From Strongylocentrotus purpuratus (Eukaryota; Echinodermata; Echinoidea; Camarodonta; Strongylocentrotidae): a DNA stretch of 64,000 nucleotides. This document shows positions 13,607-24,322 of this stretch, piece by piece. Position 1 is the first letter of the stretch. Each line of letters opens with the position of its first letter. The notes beneath the pieces were generated by a model. It was given only the letters and a program-made list of their open reading frames with translations, was not told the DNA's origin and ran no database searches. Position numbers and translations under genes: made by a program. The stretch covers positions 2,222,754 through 2,286,753 of the forward strand of contig NW_022145611.1 in the NCBI RefSeq assembly GCF_000002235.5, given 5' to 3'.

Positions 13607-13710
13607 TACATTTTCATGTACTTTGCATAGTCTAAGACAGTACATTTTCATGTACTTTGCATAGTCTAAAATAGTAATAAATACTGCTAAAATAGTAATA
13701 AATACTGGTG
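13607..13710 (+). repeat. Two adjacent short tandem duplications
   Basis: A 34-bp unit starting tacattttcatgtactttg occurs at 13607 and 13641. It is followed at once by a doubled aaatagtaataaatactg unit. Both look like replication-slippage duplications. Confidence 0.8.
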
Positions 13711-14689
13711 AATAATATAATGGCACTGATACTAATTACCATACATTAAAAATATTACACAAAAGAACTTGAAGAATAAATGGGAAACTTAAGCCAGTTT
13801 GACTTTTCGATTACCTTAAATTATCAAGGTGATCATGAACCAAATATTGCCCATACAAAACAATCTGGTTTAAATCATTTAAATCTGAAACCTATATTTA
13901 TTTACACTAATTCATTAATTAATTAATTTTTTTCAAAACAGTTTATTAAACAATCAATGTCACAACCATGTGGCTGAATTGCACAATCAAAGTCGGAGCT
14001 AGAGATTATCTTAAGATGTTGTGACTATGGCAGGAGTTGTCCTCTAATGTCATTAATAATGAAGGTGCATTGTAGACAAAATGGTACTTCTTTCAATAGG
14101 AATGTGCACGTTGCTCTATTTGATTACTAATTTAAAGTCTTTTTGTTTGTAGATTGTTTTGTCCGTTGATCATTAATTTCTTGAAGGCAATAATATATAG
14201 GATACATTTGTATGTATGTCATTGTAAAGGTTATACTGCATCAAAAGGTGGAGATATATTGGATCAAGTATCTACGAGCAATAAATACGTCCCAATATAA
14301 AAAAAAAATGTATTAAATGAATAAAAAATGTACAAACATTCTCTAAGCAACTCTGAATTTGATAACTTATAGTTACAAAGAAATAGAAGAACAAAATCTT
14401 GGCATAATTGTGATGAAATCTTTAGGAAATTATTAAAATATAATATCTAGATTTAACAGTCATAGATTACAAAGAGTAAGAGGGGGGAAAGGAGGAGGGG
14501 CTATTACTTAATCTGAAACCTATAATAGCAGTATATAAAGTGTATTATTTATAATAAGTGTAATCATAGTGAAATGGAAAAAGAGAGAGAGAGAGGAGGA
14601 GTGGCATCTCTTGATTTGAATATGATGTGTAATAAACATGAAAATCTTACATTCAAAAGTCTCAACTACATAATATAATATATTTGATT
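13711..14689. other. Non-coding, no gene seen
   Basis: AT-rich DNA without recognisable exons. Short purine-rich tracts occur near 14477 and 14583. Confidence 0.5.
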
Positions 14690-14785
14690 TGTTTTGATTT
14701 GATTTGTTGATCTGTGCGCCAAGAGTGCTATTATGTTGGCAGAGTTGTGCGCAATATAAATGTAGAATTATTATTATTATTACAT
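14690..14785 (+). mobile_element. SINE/LINE 3'-tail remnant
   Basis: The segment reads gtgcgcaatataaatgtag followed by (att)n. Tails of this form (gcgctatataaatg plus an att microsatellite) are known from CR1-mobilised Deu-type SINEs. A similar tail (acaatataaatgtag) closes the SINE near 57820. Family assignment is an inference. Confidence 0.45.
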
Positions 14786-15044
14786 GTATAAACAAAAATA
14801 GAAAGATGGTTGTTCCTTTCAATATGTTTCAGTGTTCAGAAAAGAAAAGAGCAGGTTAATAAGACAAAAATTGTACAATTAATAGAACACGAGAATAGAG
14901 CTAGCTGTGAATCTGCTGGAATGTACTATTAACGAAAAATATTCAAGTGAGTAAATCAAGATTCAAAATCATGAAGACTAATGTAATATAATTAATACAT
15001 TAGACGTTTTCTTATGTCTACTTTATTAATGTCTTAAATGGATA
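14786..15044. other. Non-coding, no gene seen
   Basis: Short AT-rich spacer; nothing recognisable. Confidence 0.5.
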
Positions 15045-15158
15045 ATGGGAATCATGGGTGTCGATCCTTACGTAATACCTATTGTTCAGGGGGATGAATG
15101 AATAGATCATCCCCCCTGAACAATTGGTATCAATTACAGATCGACACCCATGATGGGA
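15045..15158. repeat. 114-bp near-perfect palindrome
   Basis: The left half begins tgggaatcatgggtgtcgat and reaches attgttcaggggga. The right half is its reverse complement, from tcccccctgaacaat to cgacacccatgatggga, around a loop of about 16 bases. A single strand could form a hairpin of roughly 49 bp with a few mismatches. It may be a foldback mini-element; no clear target duplication was found. Confidence 0.85.
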
Positions 15159-15425
15159 ATAATTTTTGAAAATAAATCGGACATGGAATATCCACAAAAG
15201 TAAAGCAATTTCAGAACTAAGAACTACACAAGGTAATAGAGGGAGATAAGGGGAATACACTGTACCTCCTGAAATGAATCTTATAAACAAAAGTTTAAAC
15301 TAGCAAATCTCTACATTTAACAAAATATAGAGTGACAAACAGAAAACAAGTATAATTCATCTTAATTCTGATTAACAGTATTCAAAAAAGCAAAATCAAG
15401 AAATATGAAAAATAATCATTTACAG
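15159..15425. other. Non-coding, no gene seen
   Basis: AT-rich spacer; nothing recognisable. Confidence 0.5.
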
Positions 15426-15431
15426 GAAGAA

Positions 15432-15470
<39 letters not shown>

Positions 15471-15485
15471 AGAGAGAGAGAGATA
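15426..15485 (+). repeat. (GA)n microsatellite
   Basis: Sixty bases of almost pure ga repeats with occasional aa interruptions. Confidence 0.9.
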
Positions 15486-15957
15486 AGGGAGCAGGTAGTG
15501 AACACTTTTTTTCTTTTTTTTTTACTCAACACTCAATGTTCAGCATTATATGCAGACCCTTTTCAGTTTTGTAATGAAGATGAGTAATGAACAGGCGGAA
15601 AAGTATAAAGTCATAATCATTAAACAATAACATAATAGGAAAAGATAACAAAATTCGAGTGAGAAATCCTGCACGCTATTAAAAGATAACTTCATAGTTC
15701 CATTTCATAGTTTAAGGTTTGAAAGTTGAAACTCAATATTGTGTGAAAGTTATAACAGAAAGGATAATCTTTATTTTATATTTGTTATTTATTTTATGAT
15801 TTATTTATATTCCACTTGGGCGAGTTTTAATTTTGCAATCTCTCCCGTGAGCACTCTGACAAGAGGCGATTGTGTAGCTCACGGGAGCGAATCGCCCATC
15901 GCCCCCGTGTATTTTGAGCACTGTTCGTAAATGATAATCATGTTCATTTTTTTTCTT
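15486..15957. other. Non-coding, no gene seen
   Basis: The stretch 15815-15910 is locally GC-rich and contains cgggagcgaatcgcccatcgc, but has no splice signals or protein motif. Confidence 0.4.
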
Positions 15958-16125
15958 CTATTCACTCCATGAATTGTTGCTATTCACTCCATGAATTGTT
16001 GCTATTCGCTCCATGAATTGCTATTTGCTCCATGAATTGTTGCTATTCATTCATTAATTTCTGCTATACAACTCATTAGTTGTTGCTATTCACTCCTTTA
16101 ATTGTTGCTATTCAACCCATTTTGG
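15958..16125 (+). repeat. 22-bp minisatellite
   Basis: Seven to eight copies of ctattcactccatgaattgttg. The first two are identical; later copies are increasingly diverged or shortened. Confidence 0.9.
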
Positions 16126-16557
16126 GGTACATTATTCAAACAAGCACAACTAGGCTTGATAAGTTATAAGATTATAGAGACCAAACTAGGTAAATCAGAA
16201 ATGATTTTATTATTTACTATTTAAATTGAATATACCTCACTTAAGAAATCCAGCCATCTAATTGGTTGAAATTGCAGTCGTGATTTAAGCCATTCCCGTA
16301 AAGAAACAAAAAATGTCAAACCTATGTAAGAGTAAAATCCTGGCCAAAATCCAGTAACCGGAAAAATAATAAAATCTTGCTGAAATACCCATTGGTTTAA
16401 GTGTTAACATGTTCTTTGAGCGAGCGCGGATACCATACTTTGTGTGTGTGCGAATTGGTCGCTTAATTTTTAGATTTTTTAATAAGGCGACCGGCGGTCT
16501 CGATCGTACTACTAAATCTGGCCTAGATTCTACTTATAGTCTCCAAACAAGGCAAAA
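16126..16557. other. 5' flank of the Crypton-like remnant
   Basis: No separate gene seen. The 160 bases before the ATG at 16558 are more GC-rich (gcgagcgcggataccatac, gcgaccggcggtctcgatcg) and could be the leader or promoter of the decayed element that follows. Confidence 0.35.
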
Positions 16558-17110
16558 ATGGCTGAAGAAACTCTTCCTAGATTTCAACTTCTTGATGATG
16601 ATCAATTGCAAGACTTGATTAATTCTGCTGACAGCAAGAACACCAAAAATTCAGTGAAATTCCCCATAAATATTTTCGAAGATTAGGTCTAGATCTAGAC
16701 CTGCAAGTTATCAACAAAGACATTGATAGCATAAACAAACTTCCAAATTTGGAGCTGGACAATGTAGGCCTAGGCCTACTCCAAAAGTTTTAAGCTGGTG
16801 CTATAGACGGAAGAACGGTTCTTTATACATGAAGAAGTCAATGTTAAGTATTAGATTCCGACTTAAGCGTCATTTCCTCAATTCTAACAATGTCAACATG
16901 ATAAGCATGAAGATTTTTAAAATTCGACAAGAGTTTTGCAGCAATGCTTAAACACAAAGGAAAGAGAGTTGTGACTCACAAACCAGCTATTTCAGCAAAA
17001 TCCAAGGTTCGCTTGATTTGGATGATCCTGTAGGTCTTCAGGACAAGGTATTTATTGATGTTATCCTTATGACACTCGACAGCTTTGAAATTTGAGGAAT
17101 TAGGGGGAAA
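16558..17110 (+). pseudogene. Decayed Crypton/KIAA1958-like recombinase N-terminus
   Basis: The ATG at 16558 opens 42 codons (ending FEDstop at 16686) with the pattern DDDQLQDLINSADSKNTKNS. This resembles the DSKNTK helix at the N-terminus of animal proteins of the KIAA1958/QRICH1/ZMYM type, which derive from Crypton tyrosine recombinases (DUF3504). After the stop, other frames keep the same order of landmarks: a SMLSIRFRLKRHFL-like segment near 16840, then VTHKPAIS near 16970, then GLQDKVFIDV near 17030. This matches the spacing in that family, so the region is one old reading frame broken by stops and frameshifts. It ends just before the DIRS-related inverted repeat at 17137, which may have cut it off. 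The recombinase catalytic domain itself is not seen. Assignment rests on recognition of motifs, not on a search. Confidence 0.6.
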
Positions 17111-17461
17111 TGCTACATCTATACTAGTCCAACTCTCATGCAAACTTCCTCTCTTAAAGCAGTCCCAGATACAACTAGGGACATGTTGCCAACAAGGAGA
17201 GGGGATGAAGGGAGGGACATAGGTAGATACATAAATTTATATAGTAAATAATAAAATCTGTTCTGATTTAATTAATTTACCACAATAAATCATATGTATC
17301 TACCTATTATTGCTTAGACCAACACAGATGAAAGCAGGGGGCATGTCCCAAACAAAAGTTTGCGGGGGACCAGGCAAAATGCCACCCTCAAAACGCTGTA
17401 GCAACACACTCCTCACTCGCAGGAATGTAAAGATAACATGAAACGAAAGTTGTTAGGTGAA

Positions 17462-17705
17462 AGCCAGAAGGCAGCCTTCATAATGACATGAAGCGCTTCC
17501 CCATGGAAAAGAGCCCGGGAGGTACCAACACCCCTGGTATCATGTGCACGAGGACGCACACCCTCCGAGAGAGCCTCGGGACCCGCCCTTTGAACCGCCT
17601 TAACAAACTATCTAGAGATAGATTCCTTTGAGGCAGGTGAGACGGGCTCCCGCGTGATAAGAAACAGCTGAACGTTGTCAAGGAAAAACCAAAGCCCCAG
17701 AGGGG
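17462..17705 (-). pseudogene. DIRS-like tyrosine recombinase C-terminus, left arm
   Basis: Read on the minus strand from about 17705, one frame gives LWFFLDNVQLFLITREPVSP, a stop within SKESISR-FVKAV, then RAHDTRGVGTS (His-Arg motif coded at 17533-17544) and ALFHG, VIMKAAFWLSPN. This is the order seen at the end of DIRS recombinases: a Ser-rich linker, the HxxR box, then KAAFW near the catalytic tyrosine. The final CYL segment is lost here. One in-frame stop and missing upstream catalytic residues show it is dead. The intact part is better conserved than the flanks. Confidence 0.7.
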
Positions 17706-18800
17706 AAAGGAGAAACCGATCCACCTACTGACACCTCTCACAGAGTAGTAAGGGTAGTGGACAGTGGGAGTCTAGCCACCAACGGGCAAAGACCCCGAAA
17801 AAGGCCAACAACAGCACAGAGCTTCTCAGAAGCCGGGCTTAGCAAGACGGGTCCCGAAACAAAAAGGGAACCGGAACACCAGAAAAGTGCAACTGAGTCC
17901 AGTCAAGACACCCCTAGGGCAGGGGCACAGCCCCCACCAGACCCCTGGGTACCTGATGGACTTCACAGTCGAAGTCACAATCGGAGACTCCACATCTTAA
18001 AGCAAACGCTTCCTACCTTACGCCGAAAGGTCGGGTGACGAAGCCTGCTCAAAGGCCTTACTAAAGCTGGTAGGTTTAGCTACAGGCCCAGCGTGGTCGT
18101 TACGACCACGCTACACCGCACCTTAAGCTGAAAAGCTTGGTGCTAGAAGCCACTGTGTGACCGGGGGCAACTCATCTGAGAACCCGAGGCATATCCGAAG
18201 AAAACCGTGAGACAGAGTCCCACTCAAATCGACAGACTGGGGGCACGAACCCCCAAAGATAGGGTAAGGGGCCGATAATAGCTGCCCCTGGAGGAGCATT
18301 AATAGCAGCAGGAGCTGGAGGCTTAAACCCAAACAAGGGAGGACGGCACATGGTGGCAAGCCAACAACAGCACCAGGCAATCCGGGCCTAAAAGGTCTAA
18401 CAGATGCCGGAGAAGCAACACCCGTGAAGCAACATCCGAGAATCAAGAATCGAACCCGAACCCGAGTCAGGTGTGACCGAAGCCGGCTCAAATGCCGGCT
18501 GAAGCACGGTCAAGGATAGGAGCAAACCTCCGTCTGAAACCGTGGTGCCCTTCTACTGACAACTTCAGTAGCCCAAACATTAACTCCAATAAACCAAACA
18601 TTAACTCCAATAAACATGGTGACAACTTTGACGCCAACGAACTCAGAGAATACATCTGAAACTGAGTACGGTGTGAACGGGCAGAGATAGGCGCCAAGCC
18701 ACCGCCCAAATGATGTGATGAATTTGACGCCAAACTTTGGCGTCTGCCAATACAACTGATAACCCCAGTTGACCGAGCGAAAAAACTATCAAACCCCAAA

Positions 18801-19914
18801 ACAAAGCTTGGGTGGCTTGGGTGGATGAGCGTTTCCGCTTCTTAGGGGGACGAAGCGAGCTTCACGGCCGTACTAGAGCTTAAACTTTAGCTTTACGGGC
18901 GGTGTGAACAGGGCCTCAAGCTCTTCCGCTTCTCATCCGTAAAGACAGCGAGCTACATGGCCTCACTAGAGCCTAAGCTTAGCCTTCTGGCCGTGTGACT
19001 GGGGCCTGCTCGTTTCATTGCTTCGTGAGAAGCCTCACTCAGCGAGCTTGTGACCTTTGCGTTCCACTTATGTGATTTCAGGCACCTCAAATGTGGAAGC
19101 AGGAATACTGACGAAATGAATCGGGTGCGTAAACCAGGTCAACCTTCGTGCTTGAGTGCATGGCTTGTGCTTTGCATGACTGCTGTATCGCAACAGAGCG
19201 AGGGGTCATGAAGCCCAGGGCCTCTAAAAGACTGACTAACCCCCGTGCCGTGGGGGAAAGCCTCTTATTAGAAGTTTATATATTCGGTGTAATTGGATCT
19301 CTAGATCACAGCGTACTGGCGCCAGGGCGCAGCCTGCAGGCTGGCCCGGACGCAGTACCGCTGGCAACTTACTACAGGGCAAAGCTCCAGTCACACCAGC
19401 CCAAAAATACCTGGTGTGGGGAGCATCCTGTCTCGAGCCTGTACTTGAGATGCCCTTACCAACCCCCCCCCCCCCTGCCGACCTAAACTCACTTGCTAGT
19501 GAGGCGGTAACGACAGCCGTAACTGGGGGGAGGAAATCGAATCCAGATCCAGAATTCTTGCTCGATGAGACAAAACAAGCTTTGTCTCCTGTATTTAGGG
19601 GTAAGAAGCAAAAGAGCTCATCCACCGAGCCTCGGCTGGGTCTGGAGATAAAACGTGACATCAGGCGCGAAGATGACCCAGGTTTCACAAAGACGTTCGG
19701 GAGTGACCTTGGTTTCTCAAGTGATGTGGTTCCATTCAACGCCGTGGAGCACCAAGGCTCCGCGCTCGCTAAGTCTTTCTGTGAAGTGGTGAGGCGGTAC
19801 TGCCCCGGTCCCACCAGCCATGAGGCTGAGGAGGCGAAGTGGTAATCTGACGGCCAGGGTTTGGCGTCAAACGTTTCTGTCAGCAGTTTCTGTATCCGCT
19901 CAGACGGCTATGTT
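18801..19914. other. Spacer between the inverted arms
   Basis: GC-rich compared with the rest of the window. It contains ccgcttct / agcgagct words repeated around 18830-18960, a poly-C run at 19469, and a plus-strand frame 19414-19845 of 143 codons that matches no family I know (a charged protein with DETKQAL and RGKKQKSSS segments). This could be a remnant of the DIRS internal region or of an older insertion. Coding function is not supported. Confidence 0.4.
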
Positions 19915-20403
19915 TTGGGGTTTGATAATTTTTTCGCTCGGTCAACTGGGTTACCAGTGGTATCGGTAGACGCCAAAGTTTGGCATCAAATTTATTACCC
20001 CTTTTGGACGGTGTCTTGGCGCCCATCTCTGCCTGTGCCCCGGCTGGCTTTGAACCGGACCCGTTCACATCGTACTCGGTTTCAGATGTATTCTCTGAGT
20101 TCGTTGGCGTCAAAGTTGTCACCATGTTTATTGGAGTTAAAAGTTTGGGCTACTGAAGTTGTCAGTAGACGGGCGCCATGGTTTCAGGCGGAGGTTTGCT
20201 CCTATCCTTGCCCGTGCTTCAGCCGGCATTTCAGCCGGTCCCGGTCACACCTGATCAGGTTCGGGTTCAATTTTTGATTCTCGGATGTTGCTTCTCTGGC
20301 ATCTGTTAGACCTTTCAGGCCCAGATTGCCTGGTGCTGCTGTTGGCTTGCCCACCATGTGCCGTCGGCCCTTGTTTGGGGTTAAGCCTCCAGCTCCTGCT
20401 CAG

Positions 20404-20552
20404 ACTATTAATATTATTATTATTATATTTATTATTATCATTATTATCATTTTTATTATTATTATTATTATTATTATTGTTATTATTATTATTATTATTT
20501 TTATTACTATTATTACTATTATTACTATTATTACTATTATTACTATTATTAC

Positions 20553-20583
<31 letters not shown>
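20404..20583 (+). repeat. (ATT)n / (ATTACT)n microsatellite
   Basis: About 180 bases of att units, with a central block of ttactattattactattatt. It lies inside the right arm; the left arm has only a short attaatagcagcagg at the matching place near 18298, so the expansion happened after the arms formed. The poly-Leu, poly-Ile and similar frames over it are artefacts. Confidence 0.95.
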
Positions 20584-20584
<1 letters not shown>

Positions 20585-20977
20585 GTGCTCCTCCAGGGGC
20601 AGCTACTATCGGCACCTTACCCCATCTTTGGGGGTGCGTGCCCCCAGTCCGTCGGCTTGAGTGGGACTCTGTCTCGCGGTTTTCTTCAGATATGCCTCGG
20701 GTTCTTAGTTGAGTTTCCCCCAGTGACAGAGAGCCCCCGGTCACACGGTGGCTTCTAGCATCAAGCTTTTCAGCCTAAGGTGCGATGTAGCGTGGTTGTA
20801 ATGACCACGCTGGGCCTGTAGCTAAACCTACCAGCTTTAGTAAGGCCTTTGAGCAGGCTTCGCACCAGACGTTTCGGCGTAAGGTAGGAAGCGTTTGCTT
20901 TTGGATGTCGAGTCTCCGATTGTGACTTTGACTGTGAAGTCCATCAGGCACCCAGGGGGATGAGGATAACTGTGCCC

Positions 20978-21714
20978 TAGACCGAAAGCTTCAGTCTCTA
21001 TAATCGTCGGTTCTTCCACTGAGACTACGTCTGGCTCCACTAGACCTCAGGTTATAGAGACTGAACGATCGCCTATGCCATCGTATGTTGAAGATATCAC
21101 GGCTAGATTTTAGCCGTTAGGCCCCTCCCACAAACATGACAAACTTGCCACGGCTGTATTGTTATGCCCCCAAAATGTCATTTTACCTCGTGCATATCCA
21201 ATTTTGAATTAGGCCTAGGCTATAATACATCGGTTCCACTTACTAACTTGATTGAAATAATCCGTTTAATGGTCCCTTTTAAGGAAATTATGGGTCAAAA
21301 TCGACATCCATGTTGAAAATCTTGCAAGCCGTGTTAAACTCTCGCTGCCGTCAATCTCATCCCTTCTAGTCTACGCCGAAGGCAAAATGATTATGAAGGA
21401 AAAACTGTGCACCATCTACATGTTCGTAATGGCGTTATCACAGTGGAACCGATGTATTATAGCCTAGGCCTAATTCAAAATTGGATATGCACGAGGTAAA
21501 ATGACGTTTTGGGGGATTTGGGGGCATAACAATACGGCTGTGGCAAGTTTGTCATGTTTGTGGGAGGGGCCTAACGGCTAAAATCTAGCCGTGATATCTT
21601 CAACATACGATGGCATAGGCGATCGTTCAGTCTCTATAACCGGAGGTCTAGTGGAGCCAGACGTAGTCTCAGTGGAACAACCGACGATTATAGAGACTGA
21701 AGCTTTCGGTTTAG
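20978..21714. mobile_element. Nested 737-bp foldback transposon, hAT-like target duplication
   Basis: Left arm 20978-21240 and right arm 21442-21714 are near-perfect reverse complements (ends tagaccgaaagcttcagtct and agactgaagctttcggttta); the 200-bp centre is unpaired. The word ctgtgccc lies on both sides (20970-20977 and 21715-21722). In the other DIRS arm (near 17920-17940, inverted) the sequence runs through with a single ctgtgcccctgcccta. That arm is therefore a natural empty site, and it supports an 8-bp target duplication as made by hAT transposases. A 7-bp reading is also possible because one C could belong to the inverted repeat. No transposase is encoded. Confidence 0.85.
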
Positions 21715-21923
21715 CTGTGCCCCTGCCCTAGGGGTGTCTTGACTGGACTAGTTGCACTTTCTGGTGTTCAGGTTCCCTTTTTGTTTTGGGACCCGTCTTG
21801 CTAAGCTCGGCTTCTGAGAAGCTCTGTGCTGTTGTTGGCCTTTTTAGGGTCTTTGCCCATTGTTGGTGGCTAGACTCCCACCGTCCACTTCCCTTGCTAC
21901 TCCTCTGTGAGAGGAGTCGGTAG

Positions 21924-22109
21924 GTGGATCAGTTTCTCCTTTCCCCTCTGGGGTTTCGGTTATTCCTAAATATCATTCAACTGTATCTTAAACATGATAC
22001 CAGGGGTGTTGGTACCTCCTGGGCTCTTTTCCATGGGGTAGCGCTTCATGTCATTATGAAGGCTGCCTTCTGGCTTTCACCAAACACCTTAGTTTCGTGT
22101 TATCTTTAG
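21924..22109 (+). pseudogene. DIRS-like tyrosine recombinase C-terminus, right arm
   Basis: A 61-codon frame ends HDTRGVGTSWALFHG, then VIMKAAFWLSPN, then TLVSCYL and a stop. The HxxR box (His codon at 21993), the Trp-containing ATSWA-type loop and the terminal Tyr in SCYL match the last two catalytic positions of DIRS-type tyrosine recombinases. Compared with the left arm, about 120 bp directly before the HDTR codons are deleted, removing the ITREPVSP linker. The upstream catalytic Arg region is absent, so this is a fragment. Known DIRS recombinases end in the same AAFW...SCYL manner, which is the main basis for the call. Confidence 0.7.
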
Positions 22110-22387
22110 GACATTCCTGCGAGTGAGGAGTGTGTTGCTACGGCCTGGTTCCCCGCTAACTTTTGTTTGGAACATGCCCCCTGCTTTCATCTGTGTTGGT
22201 CTAAGCAATAATAGGTAGATACATATGATTTATTGTGGTAAATTAGTTACATCAGAACTGATTTTATTATTTACTATACTAATCTATGTACATGTATCTA
22301 CCTATGTCCCTCCCTCTGTCCCCTCTCCTTGTTGGCAACATGTCCCTGGTTGTATCTTGGACTGCTTTAAGAGAGGAAGTTTGCATG

Positions 22388-23284
22388 CGGTCGTAGTGCC
22401 CATGTGACAGGTGGTATAGCAGGGCCTTGGGGTGGGGTAAGCACAATTGTGACTTTTTCATTTTGATGACTGCTTTGTCTGTTCACCTACAATTTAAGGG
22501 ACAGTGCCATGTAGGCTCATCATTCACATGTCACCATCTCCCAGCCAGTAATTACCTACACCTAATACCATGAATATCAAAAAATACAAAAAAAAGTTCA
22601 GTTCTTGAATTAAAAACGTGCCTCATCCAATATGATATCAATCAGCTCAATGGATGTAGGAAAGAAGAAATGTGGATATATACACAACATTCACTTTAAA
22701 AACACTTTTGATGCCAAAGAGTGATGACTGCGTAGTTGAATATCTAGTGCATTATTTTACAATGGTGAAATAATATCCAATGCAAACATCTTCTGACTGC
22801 CAAGAGAATTATTGAACGAGACAAAGAAGTTGATGCTTAGTAAGGTTACACTGGTTGCATAGTTATGCAATCCATGACTGTTAATGTCATAAATATTTTC
22901 CACACAAGCAAATTACGATTTTTCTAACTAAGGAAAATTACTCTTAAATTAAGGGAGCAGATTGGTGAAAGTTTGAACGAAATCGAACAAACAATAAGGT
23001 TATGAATTTTTGAAAGCTGTAATCAAGTTCAAATTGCCTGATCGGTAATGTTGCTGTGATGTAGTGGCGGACAACTATTCAGCTTATTATAACACACAAC
23101 AGTACTAAAATGTCAATTTTTCAAAATGTATGATCCAGGGGATCTTTTTCAAGCATTTCCATTCCACTTCTAGTTTCTCAATGTCATTTACTTCATTATT
23201 TGTTTATTCTATTTCTTCTGTGACTAGGCAATTATACCTATTTCTAACTTCCATAAGGTATTTTTCTGATATCGACTGTTTTAT
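22388..23284. other. Non-coding, repeat-derived
   Basis: No exon recognised. The stretch 22940-23060 contains gaaagtttgaacgaaatcg and ggttatgaatttttgaaagc. These resemble the inside of the TTAA-type MITE at 29173-29576 (gaaagttatgaattttaaagc), so it is probably a truncated copy of the same family. Confidence 0.45.
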
Positions 23285-24060
23285 TTAGAGCTTTAACATC
23301 CAGAAGAGGGTTTCTTTTTGTTCTGGGGAGTGTATTCTTAGCTTTATTTCAACTTCTGCAATCACCGGGTTGTGATCAGAATCTATGTCAGCCCCTGGGC
23401 ATGTTTTAACCTGCTTGATTAAATTCTTGAACCTGTTCGTTATTAAAATGTAGTCGATCTGATTTCTATTTGCATCTCCTAGGCTTTTCCAGGTGTAGGT
23501 TCTTCTTTTATGTTGTTGGTAAAAGGTGTTGGTTATCACTAGATCATGTTCCTTACAGAACTGAACAAGTCGATCACCCTCTTCATTACGATGGCATAGT
23601 CCATATTGTCCAACAATCTTTCCATCCTTACCTTCCCCGTCTTTATCATTCCAATCACCTATCACGATAACAACTTCTGTTGATTTACAGTGCTTTAGCA
23701 TTTCATCTATTTGATCGTAATATTTTTCTACTTGTTCATCACTGTAATCACTAGTTGGGGCATACACTTGAATTATTGCTTGGTTAAACGGTTTAGCTTT
23801 CAGCTTCATTAACGTCATTCTCTTAATGTCCAGTATTAAACCTAGAATGTGTTTCAAGATTTTTCTTGATTAACATTCCAACACCATGTTGGTGTTTTTC
23901 TCCTCCAGAGTATATGAAGGTATAATCATCTCTCTTCATGCATCCATTATTAGTCCACCTAGTTTCTGCAATACCTATAATATCTAGTTTCATCCTATTA
24001 GCCGCCTGAATGCGGTTATCTAATTTCCCTGCCTTATACAACGTCCTAACATTCCATGTC
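23285..24060 (-). pseudogene. RTE-type LINE endonuclease fragment
   Basis: Two overlapping minus-strand frames (24041-23823 and 23857-23285) together give an apurinic/apyrimidinic-type endonuclease (EEP fold) of the RTE/BovB kind. In order: TLYKAGKLDN-type start, IIGIAETRW (catalytic Glu), HGVGMLIKK, VYAPTSDYSDEQ, VIVIGDWNDK (catalytic Asp-Trp-Asn), RNQIDYILI and DSDHNPVIAEV (the SDH box). A frameshift lies near 23850. The enzyme nicks target DNA to prime reverse transcription; no reverse transcriptase follows below 23285, so only the 5' part of the element is left. The upstream minus-strand stretch 24060-24130 (GSKPSERLGCDALS) probably belongs to the same element's leader or early ORF. Confidence 0.88.
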
Positions 24061-24322
24061 TTGTTTTCAGGGACAGAGCATCACAACCTAATCTTTCCGA
24101 AGGCTTTGAACCAGGTTGGTCATTATAATGTACCTTATTTGCAAAAGGCAGCAACTCTTCCCGAAGGCTATTTACAGCAGGACTAATTTTTTGGGGACCA
24201 GTCAGGCTTGCATCTCGCTTTTCTCTCTGTCTGTACTTATTCATGATGTTGCAGACAATGGTAATATACATGTACATGGTGAGGTAACAAACTCTTCCAT
24301 GGTAACTGGCCATTGGCTCCAT

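Larger units (their letters stand above)
17137..22387. mobile_element. 5.25-kb inverted repeat made of two divergent DIRS-like 3' ends
   Basis: 17137-18800 is repeated in reverse complement at 19915-22387, around a spacer of 1.1 kb. Landmarks in matching inverted order: gcaaacttcctctcttaaag / ctttaagagaggaagtttgc at the outer ends; the element taggtagatacat...tttattgtggtaaat; gtagcgtggt...accacgctgggcctgtagc; and gtttgataattttttcgctcgg next to the spacer. Reading outward, each arm ends in the C-terminal piece of a DIRS-type tyrosine recombinase with the HDTRGVGTS motif. DIRS retrotransposons carry a tyrosine recombinase and inverted terminal repeats, but a head-to-head pair is not their normal form. 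The right arm is longer because it holds an (att)n tract and a nested transposon. No gag, reverse transcriptase or RNase H was recognised. Confidence 0.8.

Noticed and set aside
19148..19845. Overlapping frames (112, 143 and 192 codons) in the spacer of the inverted repeat
   Set aside because: Open frames are expected in this GC-rich stretch; they conflict on both strands and match no family I know, so they are mentioned only under the spacer.
20285..20758. Poly-Leu, poly-Ile and related frames on both strands
   Set aside because: Translation of the (att)n microsatellite and its flanks in the DIRS-like arm.
24020..24322. Minus-strand 100-codon frame as an independent gene
   Set aside because: Its second half reads into the leader of the RTE-type fragment; the first half has no features.
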